The notes under the pieces: generated by a model
The model's input: the letters and a program-made list of their open reading frames with translations, nothing else
Told to the model about the DNA's origin: nothing
Databases searched by the model: none
Made by a program: the position numbers and the translations under genes
Assembly: GCF_013350005.1 (NCBI RefSeq)
Contig: NZ_JABVWW010000002.1
Coordinates: forward strand, 1-64,000
Direction: 5' to 3'
Source of the DNA: Methylocystis silviterrae
Lineage (GTDB): Bacteria > Pseudomonadota > Alphaproteobacteria > Rhizobiales > Beijerinckiaceae
DNA length: 64,000 nt
Part shown: positions 17,160 through 26,904 of the stretch, piece by piece
How positions within the stretch are numbered: position 1 is the first letter of the stretch
How the letters are laid out: each line of letters begins with the position of its first letter

Positions 17160-17403
17160 GAGGAAGCTTCGTCAGGAGTTTCAACAAGGGATACAGCAGC
17201 AGGGTTTTCAGCGGGAATTTTCAACAGCCGCGCGTCGGGAGAAGATTCTCGCGCCACCATCCTTTTGCCAAGACCCGGCGTCTTTGTCAGGCGGAATTTC
17301 GAAATGGCCGCGCCCCGGCGTTGCGCGCCGGAAGCCGAGCCACTCGGCCGGCGTCCGCCGCTGCGATTCTCTGCGTTACGACTCTTAAGAAAAAGCGCCG
17401 TTC

Positions 17404-18546
17404 ATGATCCTGGCCTATATCTGCGCCGGCTGGTGCGCCGTCATCCTTATCCTCAATTTCACAAGCATGGCGCTGATGTCCCGAAAATGTCGGGCGCGGG
17501 AGCGAACGCTGCCGCCGCCGGACAATGCGCCGCCGGTCAGCATCGTGCGGCCCTTGCGCGGGCTGGAGCCTTTCAGCGAGGAGACGCTCGGCGCGACCTT
17601 CGATCTCGACTATCCCGATTATGAGATCATATTCTGCGTGCAATCGCCGAGCGATCCGGTCATTTCGCTGGTCGAGCGGCTGATCGCGGCGCATCCCGAG
17701 CGCGAGGCGCGACTGCTCGTCGGCGACGATTATGTCAGCGCCAATCCCAAGCTCAATAATTGCGTCAAGGGGTGGGACGCGGCGCGGCATCATCATGTGA
17801 TCCTCGCCGATTCCAACGCGCTGCCGCCGCGCGACTATATACAGACCATGCTTGCCGCGTTCCGCGACAATACGGCGATGAGCGTGTCGATGCCGATCGG
17901 TTCGCGTCCGAAAGGCTTCTGGGCGATGGTCGAATGCGCGATCCTCAATACGTTTCAGGCGCGCTGGCAATATGGTGCCGAGGCGATCGGGGCCGCCTTC
18001 GCGCAGGGCAAGAATATGATGTGGCGGCGCGACGTGCTCGACAGCGCGGGCGGCATTCGCGCGCTGGCGGGCGAAATCGCCGAGGACGCCGCCTCGACCA
18101 AAGTCATCCGCGCTCAAGGCATGGATGTGCGCCTCGTCGACATGCCCTTCGAGCAGCCGCTCGGCCAACGCACCGCCCGTGAAGTCTATTCACGACACGT
18201 GCGCTGGGCGCGGCTGCGGCGCGCGACCTTTCCCGCTCATTACGCCCCGGAATTCATGAACGGCAGTTTTGCGGCGATCGTGCTCGGCGCCTACGCCGCC
18301 GTTCAGCTCGACGGCGGGATTTCGACGGTGGCGCTGGTCACGACGCTCATCGTCTTTTCGCTGCACGGCGGCGAGATCTGGCTGGCGCGCGTCTGCGGCT
18401 TCCCGCTCGACTGGCGCACGCCTTTCGCTCTGATGGTACGCGACCTGATGTTGCCGGTGATGTTCATCGACGCGCTGCTTTACGACGATTTCGTCTGGCA
18501 CGGGGCCGAGATGACGGTGCGCGAGGCGGAGGAGACGACGGGCTAG
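17404..18546 (+). CDS. GT21-family glycosyltransferase (ceramide glucosyltransferase/HpnI-like)
   Basis: A membrane-bound transferase of 380 residues. It has an N-terminal helix (2-25), a GT-A domain with PPVSIVRPLRGLEPF, the acidic DSNA site and an EDAAST acid segment, then the GT21-type (Q/R)xxRW motif as RHVRW, and C-terminal membrane helices. Ceramide glucosyltransferases and the hopanoid-cluster protein HpnI share this build. No hpnJ/hpnK or squalene cyclase is near, which slightly favours glucosylation of a ceramide or other lipid in the inner membrane. The ribosome site before ATG 17404 is weak. Confidence 0.85.
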   Translation: MILAYICAGWCAVILILNFTSMALMSRKCRARERTLPPPDNAPPVSIVRPLRGLEPFSEETLGATFDLDYPDYEIIFCVQSPSDPVISLVERLIAAHPEREARLLVGDDYVSANPKLNNCVKGWDAARHHHVILADSNALPPRDYIQTMLAAFRDNTAMSVSMPIGSRPKGFWAMVECAILNTFQARWQYGAEAIGAAFAQGKNMMWRRDVLDSAGGIRALAGEIAEDAASTKVIRAQGMDVRLVDMPFEQPLGQRTAREVYSRHVRWARLRRATFPAHYAPEFMNGSFAAIVLGAYAAVQLDGGISTVALVTTLIVFSLHGGEIWLARVCGFPLDWRTPFALMVRDLMLPVMFIDALLYDDFVWHGAEMTVREAEETTG

Positions 18547-18566
18547 CCAGCCCGCGCCGTCTTGCC

Positions 18567-19946
18567 TCACTCCGCCGCGTGCTGCTCCCGTACGCCGCGG
18601 GCGACGCGTTCCGCCTTCAAGAGCTCGGCCACCAAGAACGCGACTTCGATCGCCTGTTCGGCGTTGAGGCGCGGATCGCAATAGGTGTGGTAGCGGTCGC
18701 GCAGATCGTTCTCGGAAATCGCCCGCGCGCCGCCCATGCATTCGGTGACGTCCTTGCCGGTCATCTCGAGATGGATGCCGCCGGCGTAGGAGCCTTCCGC
18801 TTGATGCACGGCGAAGAAGTTGCGAATTTCCGACATGATCCGATCGAACGGCCGTGTCTTGTAGCCTCCGGCGCTGACCGTGTTGCCATGCATCGGATCG
18901 CAGGACCAGACGATGTTGCGGCCTTCACGCGACACCGCCCGCACCAGCGCAGGCAACGCGTCCTCGATCTTGTCCGCGCCGAAACGGCAGATCAGCGTGA
19001 GCCTGCCGGGCTCGTTCTCGGGATCGAGCGCGTCGATGAGGCGCAGCAGCGCGTCGGGCTTCAGGCTCGGACCGCATTTCAGCCCGAGCGGATTCTTGAC
19101 GCCGCGCACGAATTCGATATGGGCGCCGTCTTCCTGACGCGTGCGGTCGCCGACCCACAGCATATGGCCGGAGGTCGCGTAATAGTCGCCCGTCGTCGAG
19201 TCGATGCGGGTTAGCGCCTGTTCGTAGCAGAGCAGCAGCGCCTCATGCGAAGTGTAGAAGTCGGTGCCGCGCAACTCCGGATGATGCTCCGGATCGAGAC
19301 CGATCGCGCGCATGAAGCTTAAGGTCTCGGTGATCTGATCGGCGAGCTTCTGGTAGCGCTCGGACTGCGGGCTGCTTTTGACGAAGCCGAGCATCCAGCG
19401 GTGGACGTTTTCGAGATTGGCGAAGCCGCCCGCCGCAAAGGCGCGGATGAGGTTCAGCGTCGCCGCGGATTGCCGATAGGCGAGCAGCTGGCGCTGCGGA
19501 TCAGGTTCGCGCGCCTGCGGGTTGAACGCGAGGTCGTTGATGATGTCGCCGCGATAGCTCGGCAGCTCGAGGCCGCCCTGCTTTTCGAGCGGCGAGGAGC
19601 GCGGCTTGGCGAACTGGCCGGCGATGCGTCCGACCTTCACCACCGGCGAGGCGGCGGCATAGGTCAGCACCACGGCCATTTGCAGAAAGACGCGGAAAAA
19701 GTCGCGGATATTGTCCGCCGAATGTTCAGAGAAGCTCTCGGCGCAGTCCCCGCCCTGCAGCAGGAAAGCCTTGCCGGCGGCGACCTCGGCCAAGTGGCGC
19801 TTCAGATTGCGGGCTTCACCGGCGAAAACGAGCGGCGGGAACCCGGCGAGCTGGCGCTCCACGTCGGCGAGCGCCGCCTGGTCCTGATAGACCGGCGTCT
19901 GCTCGATCGGTAGATTCCTCCAACTGCCCGGCGACCAACGTTCCAC
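18567..19946 (-). CDS. 3-deoxy-7-phosphoheptulonate synthase, class II
   Basis: Class II (plant-like) DAHP synthase of 459 residues, first enzyme of the shikimate pathway, condensing PEP with erythrose 4-phosphate. The N-terminus has WSPGSWR and PLVFAGEAR. The metal-binding Cys is in [11 protein letters not shown], and further family blocks are YASSGHMLW (as [13 protein letters not shown]), CDPMHGNT and the C-terminal TECMGG. Length is normal. The start is GTG 19946. It is monocistronic and convergent with the GT21 gene, 20 nt away. Confidence 0.95.
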   Translation of the reverse strand: MERWSPGSWRNLPIEQTPVYQDQAALADVERQLAGFPPLVFAGEARNLKRHLAEVAAGKAFLLQGGDCAESFSEHSADNIRDFFRVFLQMAVVLTYAAASPVVKVGRIAGQFAKPRSSPLEKQGGLELPSYRGDIINDLAFNPQAREPDPQRQLLAYRQSAATLNLIRAFAAGGFANLENVHRWMLGFVKSSPQSERYQKLADQITETLSFMRAIGLDPEHHPELRGTDFYTSHEALLLCYEQALTRIDSTTGDYYATSGHMLWVGDRTRQEDGAHIEFVRGVKNPLGLKCGPSLKPDALLRLIDALDPENEPGRLTLICRFGADKIEDALPALVRAVSREGRNIVWSCDPMHGNTVSAGGYKTRPFDRIMSEIRNFFAVHQAEGSYAGGIHLEMTGKDVTECMGGARAISENDLRDRYHTYCDPRLNAEQAIEVAFLVAELLKAERVARGVREQHAAE

Positions 19947-20139
19947 TTCGCAAAACTCCGCAAAATCAGGCCCGATAGGCGCTGGGGTCGTTCTCGCAGC
20001 GACGCCAGCGGCGCTTATAGAGGATTCTCGCCTCCAAAGCGACCCTCCGCTTGGCGGCGGCGATTTGGCGAAGCCCGGGGAGACCCGCTATAAAGCCGGG
20101 GCGCGAGCGCAGCCGAGAGCGAGGGGGCGAACCGGGGCG

Positions 20140-21369
20140 ATGCCGTTCATTCTATCGCAGTTCATCGAGGCGAGCCGCTGGCTCGGCGCGCTCGTGGTGC
20201 TGGCCGTCCATACGTCCAACCTCTTCATCAACAACGCCGACATCATGAGCGCGCCGCACGCGCCGCTCGCCTATGTCTGGTGGTTCTACGCCGCCTTCGA
20301 ACTCGGCCATCAGGCGGTTCTCGCCTTCTTCGTGATGTCGGGCTATCTCGTCGGCGGCGCGGTGCTGGCGCATCTGCGCAAGAACCAGGACTTTCTGCGC
20401 GAATATTTCATCCATCGCGTCTCGCGAATCTATCTCGTGGTCGGGCCCGCCGTCGTGCTCACGCTCGTCCTCGATTCGCTCGGCGGATGGCTCTTCGCCA
20501 GCAGCGGCGTCTATGGCTGGCCCCTGTTCAAGGGCCATTTTTCGGCGCTTCTGTTCCTTACAAGCTTTCTCAATCTTCAAGGCATCGGCTTCGACTATTT
20601 CGGCACCAACGGGCCGCTATGGTCGCTCGCCTGCGAGTTCTGGTACTATGTCACCTTCCCGCTGCTGCTGCTGCCCTTCGCGCGCAATTATCCGCTGGCG
20701 CTGCGCCTGTTGGGATTCGCGCTCGGCGCGGCGCTCTTCGCCGCGATTTCCACGCCGCCGAGCTGGTTCAAATTCGGCTATATTCTCTGGGCCGGCGGCG
20801 CCTTCGCCACGCTGATTCCCCGGCCGATCATCAGCTCGCGCTGGGCGGCGCTGCTCCTTTACGCCGCCGTCGTCGTGATTATCCGCTTGGTCGTACGCGG
20901 GCATCTTGTCGAGGAACATCCCTGGGCGGCCGACGCAGCGGACCTCCTCGGCTCCGCCCTTTTCGTCATCGTGCTGATCGCCTTCCGCTATGGGCCGTCC
21001 GAGGGTTTCTCGCTGCTTCGTTTCAAATTCCACAAGACGCTCGCCGATTTTTCCTTCTCGCTTTACAGCATCCATATGCCGATCCTGATCTTCGCGCGCG
21101 CGGCGGTCGGCGGGACATTGGGGAATGACTGGGCGACGCAGCTCGCCACCCCGCAGAATTATGCTGTGGCCTTCTCGGTGATGGGGGTCGCCATCGTCGC
21201 CGGCTATTTCTTCTCTCGGGTGACCGAGGCGAAGACGGGTGCGGCGCGGCGCAAGCTTCGCGCCTTTGTCGACAGATGGGCCCCGGCGCCCGCCGCTCCG
21301 GCGGCGCAGCCCGTTCCGGAGCAGCAGCCTGTTGCGGCGCAGCCGCCGCGCCAGCGGATTGAAGCTTAA
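20140..21369 (+). CDS. Membrane acyltransferase (acyltransferase 3/OafA family)
   Basis: Integral membrane protein of 409 residues with about ten helices. The acyltransferase-3 landmarks are the LAVHTSNLF region (His in the first helix), FFVMSGYLVGG and the RVSRIY arginine motif after it; further on comes WSLACEFWYYVTFPLLL. It should O-acylate a glycan or lipid at the inner membrane. The C-terminal 50 residues are Ala/Pro-rich (PAAPAAQPVPEQQPV) and probably disordered. ATG 20140 gives the usual short N-terminus. Its TAA overlaps the TAA of the convergent gor gene in the palindrome TTAA. Confidence 0.88.
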   Translation: MPFILSQFIEASRWLGALVVLAVHTSNLFINNADIMSAPHAPLAYVWWFYAAFELGHQAVLAFFVMSGYLVGGAVLAHLRKNQDFLREYFIHRVSRIYLVVGPAVVLTLVLDSLGGWLFASSGVYGWPLFKGHFSALLFLTSFLNLQGIGFDYFGTNGPLWSLACEFWYYVTFPLLLLPFARNYPLALRLLGFALGAALFAAISTPPSWFKFGYILWAGGAFATLIPRPIISSRWAALLLYAAVVVIIRLVVRGHLVEEHPWAADAADLLGSALFVIVLIAFRYGPSEGFSLLRFKFHKTLADFSFSLYSIHMPILIFARAAVGGTLGNDWATQLATPQNYAVAFSVMGVAIVAGYFFSRVTEAKTGAARRKLRAFVDRWAPAPAAPAAQPVPEQQPVAAQPPRQRIEA

Positions 21370-22739
21370 GCCTGCGGCCTGAGCAGCCGTGACGGCGCGC
21401 GCATTGTCACGAGTTCTTCCGCCATCGTCGGATGCACGGCCATCGTCGCGTCGAAATCGCTCTTCGTCGCGCCCATCCGCAAGGCGACGGCGATGAGCTG
21501 CGCCATCTCCCCCGCCTCGGGACCCAAAATATGCGCGCCAAGCACGCGTCCGTTCGAGCCGTGGATGATCAGCTTCATATAAACGCGTTCGCCGCGTCCG
21601 GAGAGGGTCGCGCGCATGGGACGAAACTGCGTCTCATAAATATCGATCGCGCCATGCTGCGCGAGCGCCTCGGCCTCGGTCAGTCCAACCGTTCCGATTT
21701 CGGGCGTGGTGAAGACGGCGCTTGGCGTATGTGCGTAATCGACCGTCGTCGGCGTCGCGCCGAAGACGCTGTCGGCGAAGGCTTGTCCCTCGCGAATGGC
21801 GACAGGCGTCAGATTGATCCGATCGGTGACGTCGCCGACGGCGTAGATGGATTCGACATTCGAGCGCGAGCGCTCGTCGACGGCGACGGCGCCGTTTTCG
21901 CGTAGCTCGACGCCCGCCGCCTCCAGGCCGAGATTCTGCGTCATCGGCCTGCGCCCCGTGGCGATGAGCAGGCAGTCGACCTCGAGCGGCGCGCCGTCGC
22001 TCATCTCGACTTCCAGAACGTCAGCGTTTTTTGTAATGCGCGTCGGCAGGGCGCCGGCCCGGTGCGCGACGCCCGCCGTCTTGAGCGCTTCGCAAAGGCG
22101 CGAACGCAGATCGTCGTCGAAGCCGCGCAGCGGCAGATCGGCGCGATAGGCGAGATGCACCTTCGCGCCGAGTCGCGCGAAGACGCTTGCGAATTCGACC
22201 GCGATATATCCCGCTCCAACGATCAGCAGCCGTTGCGGAAACTTCGGCAGATCGAAAATCTCGTTTGAAGATACGCCGAATTCGATGCCCGGAATGTGCG
22301 GGGCGAGCACCGGCGCGCCGCCGGTGGCGATGAGAATATTGCGGGCGCGGGCGGAGCGGCCGTTGGAAAAACGCACGCCGTTTGGATCGGTGAGCGTCGC
22401 GCGCGCGCGGATGAGTTCGACGCCGGAACTCGCGAGCGTTTCAGCGTAAAGGTCTGAAAGGCGCGTGATCTCCTTTTCCTTCGCGGCGACAAGCGCCGGC
22501 CAGTCAAAAGACACATCGCCGACGCGCCAGCCGAAACCGGTTGCGTCCTGGAAATCATCGTGGAAACGGCTCGCCAGCACGTAAAGTTTTTTGGGAACGC
22601 AGCCGCGAATGACGCAGGTGCCGCCGACGCGAAATTCCTCGGCGATCGCGACTTTCGCGCCATGGCTTGCGGCGACGCGCGCCGCGCGGACGCCGCCGGA
22701 TCCGGCGCCGATGACGATAAGGTCATAGTCGAAGGTCAT
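21366..22739 (-). CDS. gor: Glutathione-disulfide reductase
   Basis: FAD/NADPH disulfide reductase of 457 residues that keeps glutathione reduced. It has the FAD motif GAGSGG (11-16), redox-active [13 protein letters not shown], an NAD(P) motif [20 protein letters not shown], the second FAD motif YAVGDVTDR, and the C-terminal VHPTMAEE with the catalytic His-Glu pair. ATG 22739 overlaps the rpiA stop by 4 nt (ATGA), so it is translated from the rpiA mRNA. The frame open further upstream is rpiA shadow. Confidence 0.96.
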   Translation of the reverse strand: MTFDYDLIVIGAGSGGVRAARVAASHGAKVAIAEEFRVGGTCVIRGCVPKKLYVLASRFHDDFQDATGFGWRVGDVSFDWPALVAAKEKEITRLSDLYAETLASSGVELIRARATLTDPNGVRFSNGRSARARNILIATGGAPVLAPHIPGIEFGVSSNEIFDLPKFPQRLLIVGAGYIAVEFASVFARLGAKVHLAYRADLPLRGFDDDLRSRLCEALKTAGVAHRAGALPTRITKNADVLEVEMSDGAPLEVDCLLIATGRRPMTQNLGLEAAGVELRENGAVAVDERSRSNVESIYAVGDVTDRINLTPVAIREGQAFADSVFGATPTTVDYAHTPSAVFTTPEIGTVGLTEAEALAQHGAIDIYETQFRPMRATLSGRGERVYMKLIIHGSNGRVLGAHILGPEAGEMAQLIAVALRMGATKSDFDATMAVHPTMAEELVTMRAPSRLLRPQA

Positions 22740-23491
22740 AAGGGGTCGCCCGATATGTTTCCCAAGATGCGCACGCCCTCGGCGCCGGCGATGAAGATCG
22801 CCGTTGCGAGTCCGATGAACAGTCCGTGATCCACGACTCCGGGAATCGCCGAAAGCCGCGCAGCGAGGGCGTCCGGATCGTCGATGGCGCCGAACGCGCA
22901 ATCGACGATGTAATGTCCCCCGTCGGTGATGAAGCGCTCGCCAGGCTCCGCTTCGCGCACCGTCAGCGGGCCGATGAGTCCCAGACCGCGCGCGACCCGT
23001 TCGATATGCAGCATGGTGGAGCGCGCGCCGAATCGATCGATTTCGACGGGTAGCGGGAAGGCGCCGAGCGTTCTTACTTCCTTCGTCGCGTCGGCGATGA
23101 CGAACATGCGCGTCGAGGCGGCGGCGACGATCTTCTCGCGCAGCAGCGCGCCGCCGCCGCCTTTGATCAGGCGAAGCGCCGCGTCGAATTCATCGGCGCC
23201 GTCGACGGTGAGATCGAGTTGCGGCGTCTCATCGAGGGTGGAGAGCGGTATTCCGAGGCTTTCGGCCTGAGCGCGAGTGCGCTCGGAGGTCGGCACGCAA
23301 ATGACCTCCAGCCCCTCCCTGACGCGGGCGCCGAGAAGATCGACGAAATGCGCCGCCGTCGATCCCGAGCCGAGCCCGAGCCGCATGCCATGCGTGACGG
23401 ACTCGAGCGCCGCTCGCGCGGCGGCGCGCTTCATTGCCTCGGCGGAAAAGGCGCTCATACGGACATTCGCTTCGCCAGGTCGATCGCTCAT
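22736..23491 (-). CDS. rpiA: Ribose-5-phosphate isomerase A
   Basis: Enzyme of 251 residues interconverting ribose 5-phosphate and ribulose 5-phosphate. Family motifs: [12 protein letters not shown] (phosphate loop), the substrate/catalytic segment [24 protein letters not shown] (Asp, Glu and Lys of the active site lie in it, given here by name), and GNVVD-type end [15 protein letters not shown] 23491 overlaps the upstream gene by ATGA and downstream gor by ATGA, so three genes form a tight operon. Confidence 0.95.
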   Translation of the reverse strand: MSDRPGEANVRMSAFSAEAMKRAAARAALESVTHGMRLGLGSGSTAAHFVDLLGARVREGLEVICVPTSERTRAQAESLGIPLSTLDETPQLDLTVDGADEFDAALRLIKGGGGALLREKIVAAASTRMFVIADATKEVRTLGAFPLPVEIDRFGARSTMLHIERVARGLGLIGPLTVREAEPGERFITDGGHYIVDCAFGAIDDPDALAARLSAIPGVVDHGLFIGLATAIFIAGAEGVRILGNISGDPL

Positions 23492-23886
23492 TTGGCCGGC
23501 GGCGTGCAGACCACCGATGTTTCGTTCAGCACGAAGCAGATCGACATCATGCCGGAACGCAGATCAACGCGAAATACGCCGCCTTCGCCGGTATGACGCG
23601 AAGCGACCAGCGCATATTCGCTGAAAACGCCGGCGCGCGCGCCTTCGCCCGGCGGATAGCACAGCGTCACGCCGATCGCGGCGCTTTCCTTCAAGCCGTA
23701 TTGGCAGGCGCCGACCTCGCCATTGGAGCGGTCGAGGCGAAACACGCGATTGAGATCCGTCTGCGGCGCCGCCAGAAATTCGTAATTTCCGGCCGTCGCC
23801 ATCGACGCCCCGGAAAGGGCGAAGACAAGCGCGCCGGCCGTCAAAGCTGCACGTCGACGCGTATGGAAATGGCGCGTTCCACGCAT
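23488..23886 (-). CDS. Small secreted protein, unknown
   Basis: A 132-residue protein with an Arg-rich n-region, a signal peptide ([19 protein letters not shown]) and a mature domain with cysteines in [19 protein letters not shown] and a terminal VVCTPP. The repeated beta-strand pattern suggests a small beta-rich fold. ATG 23886 has AGGGAG upstream; earlier in-frame codons lack support. It overlaps rpiA by 4 nt. A small secreted gene beside rpiA/gor recurs in related genomes, from memory, but no function is known. Confidence 0.75.
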   Translation of the reverse strand: MRGTRHFHTRRRAALTAGALVFALSGASMATAGNYEFLAAPQTDLNRVFRLDRSNGEVGACQYGLKESAAIGVTLCYPPGEGARAGVFSEYALVASRHTGEGGVFRVDLRSGMMSICFVLNETSVVCTPPAK

Positions 23887-24016
23887 ATTTGCGCTCCCTG
23901 TCGCGAATCGGTCGGCGCAGTCTACACGCAGAGCCCTCGCCTGCGGAGGCTGCAAAATTCGCCTGTCGAATCAATGGCGCTTGATCCCGGGGGGCGGCGC
24001 GGCTACCCCCTGCGCT

Positions 24017-24721
24017 ATGACTAGCCGCTCTCCCGTTCTCGTTTTCGATCTCGACGGCACATTGGCCGACACCGCCTATGATCTCATCGGCACGCTCAAT
24101 GTTCTGCTCATGCGCGAGGGACTGACGCCGCTCGCTCTTGAGGCCGGACGGCCGCTTGTCGGCGCCGGCGCGCGGGCGCTGATCGAGCGCGGCTTCGCCC
24201 ATCAGGGCGCGCAGCTCGATCCGGCGCGCGCCGAGGGGCTGGTGCGCGACTTCCTGGTTTATTACGAGGCGCACATCGCCGACGAAAGCAGGCTGTTCCC
24301 CGGCGCCCTCGCGGCGCTCGATCGGTTCAAGGCGGCCGGCTTTCGTCTCGCCGTCTGCACCAATAAGACTGAAGAACTGGCGCGGCTGCTGTTGCAAAAA
24401 CTCTCGGCGGCGGACCGCTTCGCGGCGATCTGCGGCCGCGGCAGCTTTCCCATGCATAAGCCCGATCCGCGCACGCTTTGGCTGACGGTCGAGGCGGCGG
24501 ACGGCGACCCAAGGCGCGCGGTGATGGTCGGGGATTCCAAGACCGACATCGACACCGCCCGCGCCGCCGGAACGCCGTCGGTGGCGGTCGATTTCGGCTA
24601 TACCGAGACGCCGGTCGCGGCGTTTTCGCCCGATCGCGTGATTTCGCATTTCGACGAGCTGTGGGACGCGGTCGCTTCGCTGGAAGAGGCGCTGTTCCAA
24701 CGCGCGATTGAGGCGTCTTGA
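24017..24721 (+). CDS. gph: HAD-family phosphatase, probable phosphoglycolate phosphatase
   Basis: HAD hydrolase of 234 residues. The motif I VFDLDGTLADT contains the nucleophile Asp and acid/base Asp, motif II is AVCTNK, and motif IV is MVGDSKTDIDTARAAG. A helical cap domain lies between residues about 20 and 85. The sequence is closest in style to Gph, which dephosphorylates 2-phosphoglycolate from DNA repair or oxygenase side reactions, but HAD substrate calls from motifs are uncertain. ATG 24017 starts directly before the first strand. It diverges from the rpiA operon and sits 63 nt before the HD-domain gene. Confidence 0.85.
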   Translation: MTSRSPVLVFDLDGTLADTAYDLIGTLNVLLMREGLTPLALEAGRPLVGAGARALIERGFAHQGAQLDPARAEGLVRDFLVYYEAHIADESRLFPGALAALDRFKAAGFRLAVCTNKTEELARLLLQKLSAADRFAAICGRGSFPMHKPDPRTLWLTVEAADGDPRRAVMVGDSKTDIDTARAAGTPSVAVDFGYTETPVAAFSPDRVISHFDELWDAVASLEEALFQRAIEAS

Positions 24722-24784
24722 TCTTTTGAGCCCCGCTTCGCCGTCGAGGCCGGCGCCGCGCAAGTTCCGGGAAAGGTTCGCAAT

Positions 24785-25336
24785 ATGGAGAAAATGCACT
24801 TCACGCGGATGGACCAGGGCACCGACGAAGACTTTCAGATCCTCAAACAGGTTCACGAGCACACGCTCAAGGAACTGCCGGACCGGCTCTTTGGACTGCT
24901 GCGCGATCTTGGCAAGGACACGGCCTATAACATCACGCGCTACGATCATTGTCTGCAATCGGCGACGCGCGCGCTGCGCGACGGCAAGGACGAAGAATAT
25001 GTGGTCGTCGCGCTGCTGCATGACGCTTGCGAAACGCTTGGACCTTTCAACCATGGCGAGGTGATCGCCGCGATCCTGAGGCCCTTCATCAGCCGCAACA
25101 ATTACTGGATGCTGGCGCAGCACGGCCTGTTCCAGACCTATTTCTACGCCGCCCACCTCGGGCTCGATCCGAACGCCCGCGACAAATTCAGGTCGGACCC
25201 GGCCTATGAGCAGACGATCGAGTTCTGCGCCAAATATGACGAAGTGTCGTTCGATCCCGCCTATAAAAGCGAGCCGCTCTCGACATTCGAGCCGATGGTG
25301 CGCCGCGTTCTGTCGAAGGATTGGACCCCGCCGTGA
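24785..25336 (+). CDS. HD-domain protein (phosphohydrolase or diiron oxygenase type)
   Basis: A helical protein of 183 residues with an HD-type metal site: His55 (RYDHCL), His79-Asp80 (ALLHDA), His90 (PFNHGE), His113 (LAQHGL) and Asp152 (KYDEVS). This six-ligand set is the one used by dinuclear HD proteins. These include PhnZ/MIOX-type mixed-valent diiron oxygenases as well as some phosphohydrolases. The spacing His55 to His79 equals the 24-residue spacing I recall for PhnZ. No phosphonate gene is near. Function is unassigned. It follows gph in the same direction and may be co-transcribed. Confidence 0.75.
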   Translation: MEKMHFTRMDQGTDEDFQILKQVHEHTLKELPDRLFGLLRDLGKDTAYNITRYDHCLQSATRALRDGKDEEYVVVALLHDACETLGPFNHGEVIAAILRPFISRNNYWMLAQHGLFQTYFYAAHLGLDPNARDKFRSDPAYEQTIEFCAKYDEVSFDPAYKSEPLSTFEPMVRRVLSKDWTPP

Positions 25337-25450
25337 GCGGCCGGGGCGCATCGCCGAGGCTTGAGCCTCGGCGGAGGGCAGGGCGATCTCCGATCTTGAC
25401 GGAGGGCGCCGGGCTCTCCTACACGAGGGGGATCGATCGCCGATGGCGAC

Positions 25451-25525
25451 GGGCGGCTAGCTCAGCGGGAGAGCACTCCCTTCACACGGGAGGGGTCACA
25501 GGTTCAATCCCTGTGCCGCCCACCA
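25451..25525 (+). tRNA. tRNA-Val (anticodon CAC)
   Basis: A 75-nt cloverleaf: acceptor GGGCGGC pairs with GCCGCCC at 25515-25521, the D arm is GCTCAGCGGGAGAGC, the anticodon arm CTCCC-TTCACAC-GGGAG presents CAC, the T-arm has GGTTCAATCC, and the encoded CCA ends at 25525. Confidence 0.97.
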
Positions 25526-25586
25526 TTAAGCGCCGCACGGCGAACCTCCCCCTCGTAAGGAGAGGGAGGCTCGCGAGCGGAATCTC

Positions 25587-25838
25587 TTATTCGGTAGCCT
25601 TGTGAACGGCGTCCTTGGCGTTTTTGGCGACTTCCTTCGCCTTGGTCGCCGCGGCATCAAGCGCATCGGCAACGGCGTCCTTGGCCTCGCCGAGCGCCGT
25701 CTGGCCCTTCCCCTTCATTTCCTGCAACACGCCCTCGCCTTCCAGTTGGGGAGAGTCGATCACCTTCCCGGCCGCCTGCTTCGCAGACCCTGTCGCTTCA
25801 TTCAGGGCCCCTTTAAGTTTGTCGCTGGTCGAACTCAT
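25587..25838 (-). CDS. CsbD-family stress protein
   Basis: An 83-residue hydrophilic protein of Ala/Lys/Glu-rich helical repeats. It begins with the CsbD pattern DKLKGALNEATGSAKQAAGKV and continues with EGEGVLQEMKGKGQTALGEAKDAV. The family is induced by general stress in several bacteria, but its molecular role is unknown. A very good ribosome site (AAGGAGG, 8 nt) precedes ATG 25838, suggesting high expression. Confidence 0.9.
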   Translation of the reverse strand: MSSTSDKLKGALNEATGSAKQAAGKVIDSPQLEGEGVLQEMKGKGQTALGEAKDAVADALDAAATKAKEVAKNAKDAVHKATE

Positions 25839-26030
25839 GAAAAATTCCTCCTTATGAAGATCGCTACGTGACGATTGCCACGGTCAAGACAAATGAATAA
25901 CTGCCGTGCTGCGGATATGTTCCGGTTTCGGCCGGTTTATTAGTTGGGCTTCGATGCAGGTGACGATCGTGAGATCGTTCGCTACATTTGAAAGCGCCGA
26001 CGCCGGAACAGAGGGCCGAAGGCCAACTCA

Positions 26031-26543
26031 ATGCCTGACCTTTCCGCCGCGGCTCCCGGGATCGAGAAGGCGGCCGTCATCTCCGCGTGTGGCGCCTATC
26101 GTTACAGCCTCACGCGCAAATGGAGCGATGCGCCGATTTTGCCCTTCGTCATGCTCAATCCGTCGACGGCCGACGCTAAAGAGGACGATCCGACAATTCG
26201 TCGCTGCATCGGCTTCGCGCGGCGCGAAGGCGCGGGCGGACTCATCGTCGCCAATCTTTATGCACTGCGTACGCCCTTGCCCGAGGCGCTGTGGTCGGCA
26301 CGCGATCCGATCGGCCCGAAGAATCAGCGCACGCTCGTTGGCCTCGCGGCGCAAGCGTTCGCTCAGTCGGCGCCCATCGTCTGCGCATGGGGGGCGCTGG
26401 CCCGACAAGATCAAATCGACGAGGCGGTCAGGGTGTTTCACGCATCGGGCGCGCGTCTCGCCTGCCTCGGCAGGACGCAGCGCGGCGCGCCGCGCCATCC
26501 GCTCTATGTTCGCGCCGACCAGCCGCTGGAGCGTTTTCCGTAA
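26031..26543 (+). CDS. DUF1643 domain protein
   Basis: A 170-residue protein with the DUF1643 landmarks: YRYSLTRKW near the N-terminus, FVMLNPSTAD, DPTIRRCIGFAR, IVANLYALR, the middle segment APIVCAWG and the C-terminal HPLYV. The family is widespread, occurs on chromosomes and mobile DNA, and has no proven biochemical function. It is a single gene between CsbD and the oxidase cluster. Confidence 0.88.
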   Translation: MPDLSAAAPGIEKAAVISACGAYRYSLTRKWSDAPILPFVMLNPSTADAKEDDPTIRRCIGFARREGAGGLIVANLYALRTPLPEALWSARDPIGPKNQRTLVGLAAQAFAQSAPIVCAWGALARQDQIDEAVRVFHASGARLACLGRTQRGAPRHPLYVRADQPLERFP

Positions 26544-26580
26544 AAAGCCGCGCCGCGCCTGCGCGCTCGGCCTGAAGCCC

Positions 26581-26904
26581 TCATGCGCAATGTGAAAGCG
26601 CCAAGGCCGGAAACAGAGTCCATGCGCCCGCGACGAGAGCCGCGACCGCGAGCATTGTGCTGATGTGCGCGACGAAGGGTGAGGCGGAGCGAAAGAGCGG
26701 CGAGCGCAGCCCGACGAGAACGGCGGCGAGAATCAAAAGCGCGACGAAAAACGCAAGCGTCATGGCGGCTTGGAAGAGCGTCGCGCCAGTCACTTGGATG
26801 TGTTGCCATCCTGCCGCGCAACCGACGCCTTCCAGCCCATAAAGGGCGCTGAACAAAGCAAGCCACACGAGCATGGCGATGACGATCCGAACGACGTCCT
26901 TCAT
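26581..26904 (-). CDS. Small membrane protein of the oxidase cluster (subunit IV-like position)
   Basis: A 107-residue protein with three hydrophobic helices (about 4-24, 41-63 and 82-100). ATG 26904 overlaps the stop of the fused oxidase gene by 4 nt (ATGA), so it is translated from the same mRNA. The position after subunits I/III is that of subunit IV (CyoD/CtaF) in many oxidase operons. The sequence has no motif that proves it, and the helix count rather than sequence supports the idea. Confidence 0.65.
   Translation of the reverse strand: MKDVVRIVIAMLVWLALFSALYGLEGVGCAAGWQHIQVTGATLFQAAMTLAFFVALLILAAVLVGLRSPLFRSASPFVAHISTMLAVAALVAGAWTLFPALALSHCA

Noticed and set aside
23564-25351. A 595-codon open frame on the minus strand
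   Set aside because: It runs antisense through gph and the HD-domain gene and into the secreted-protein gene. Its product is Arg/Gly-rich without domains, a typical mirror frame in GC-rich DNA.
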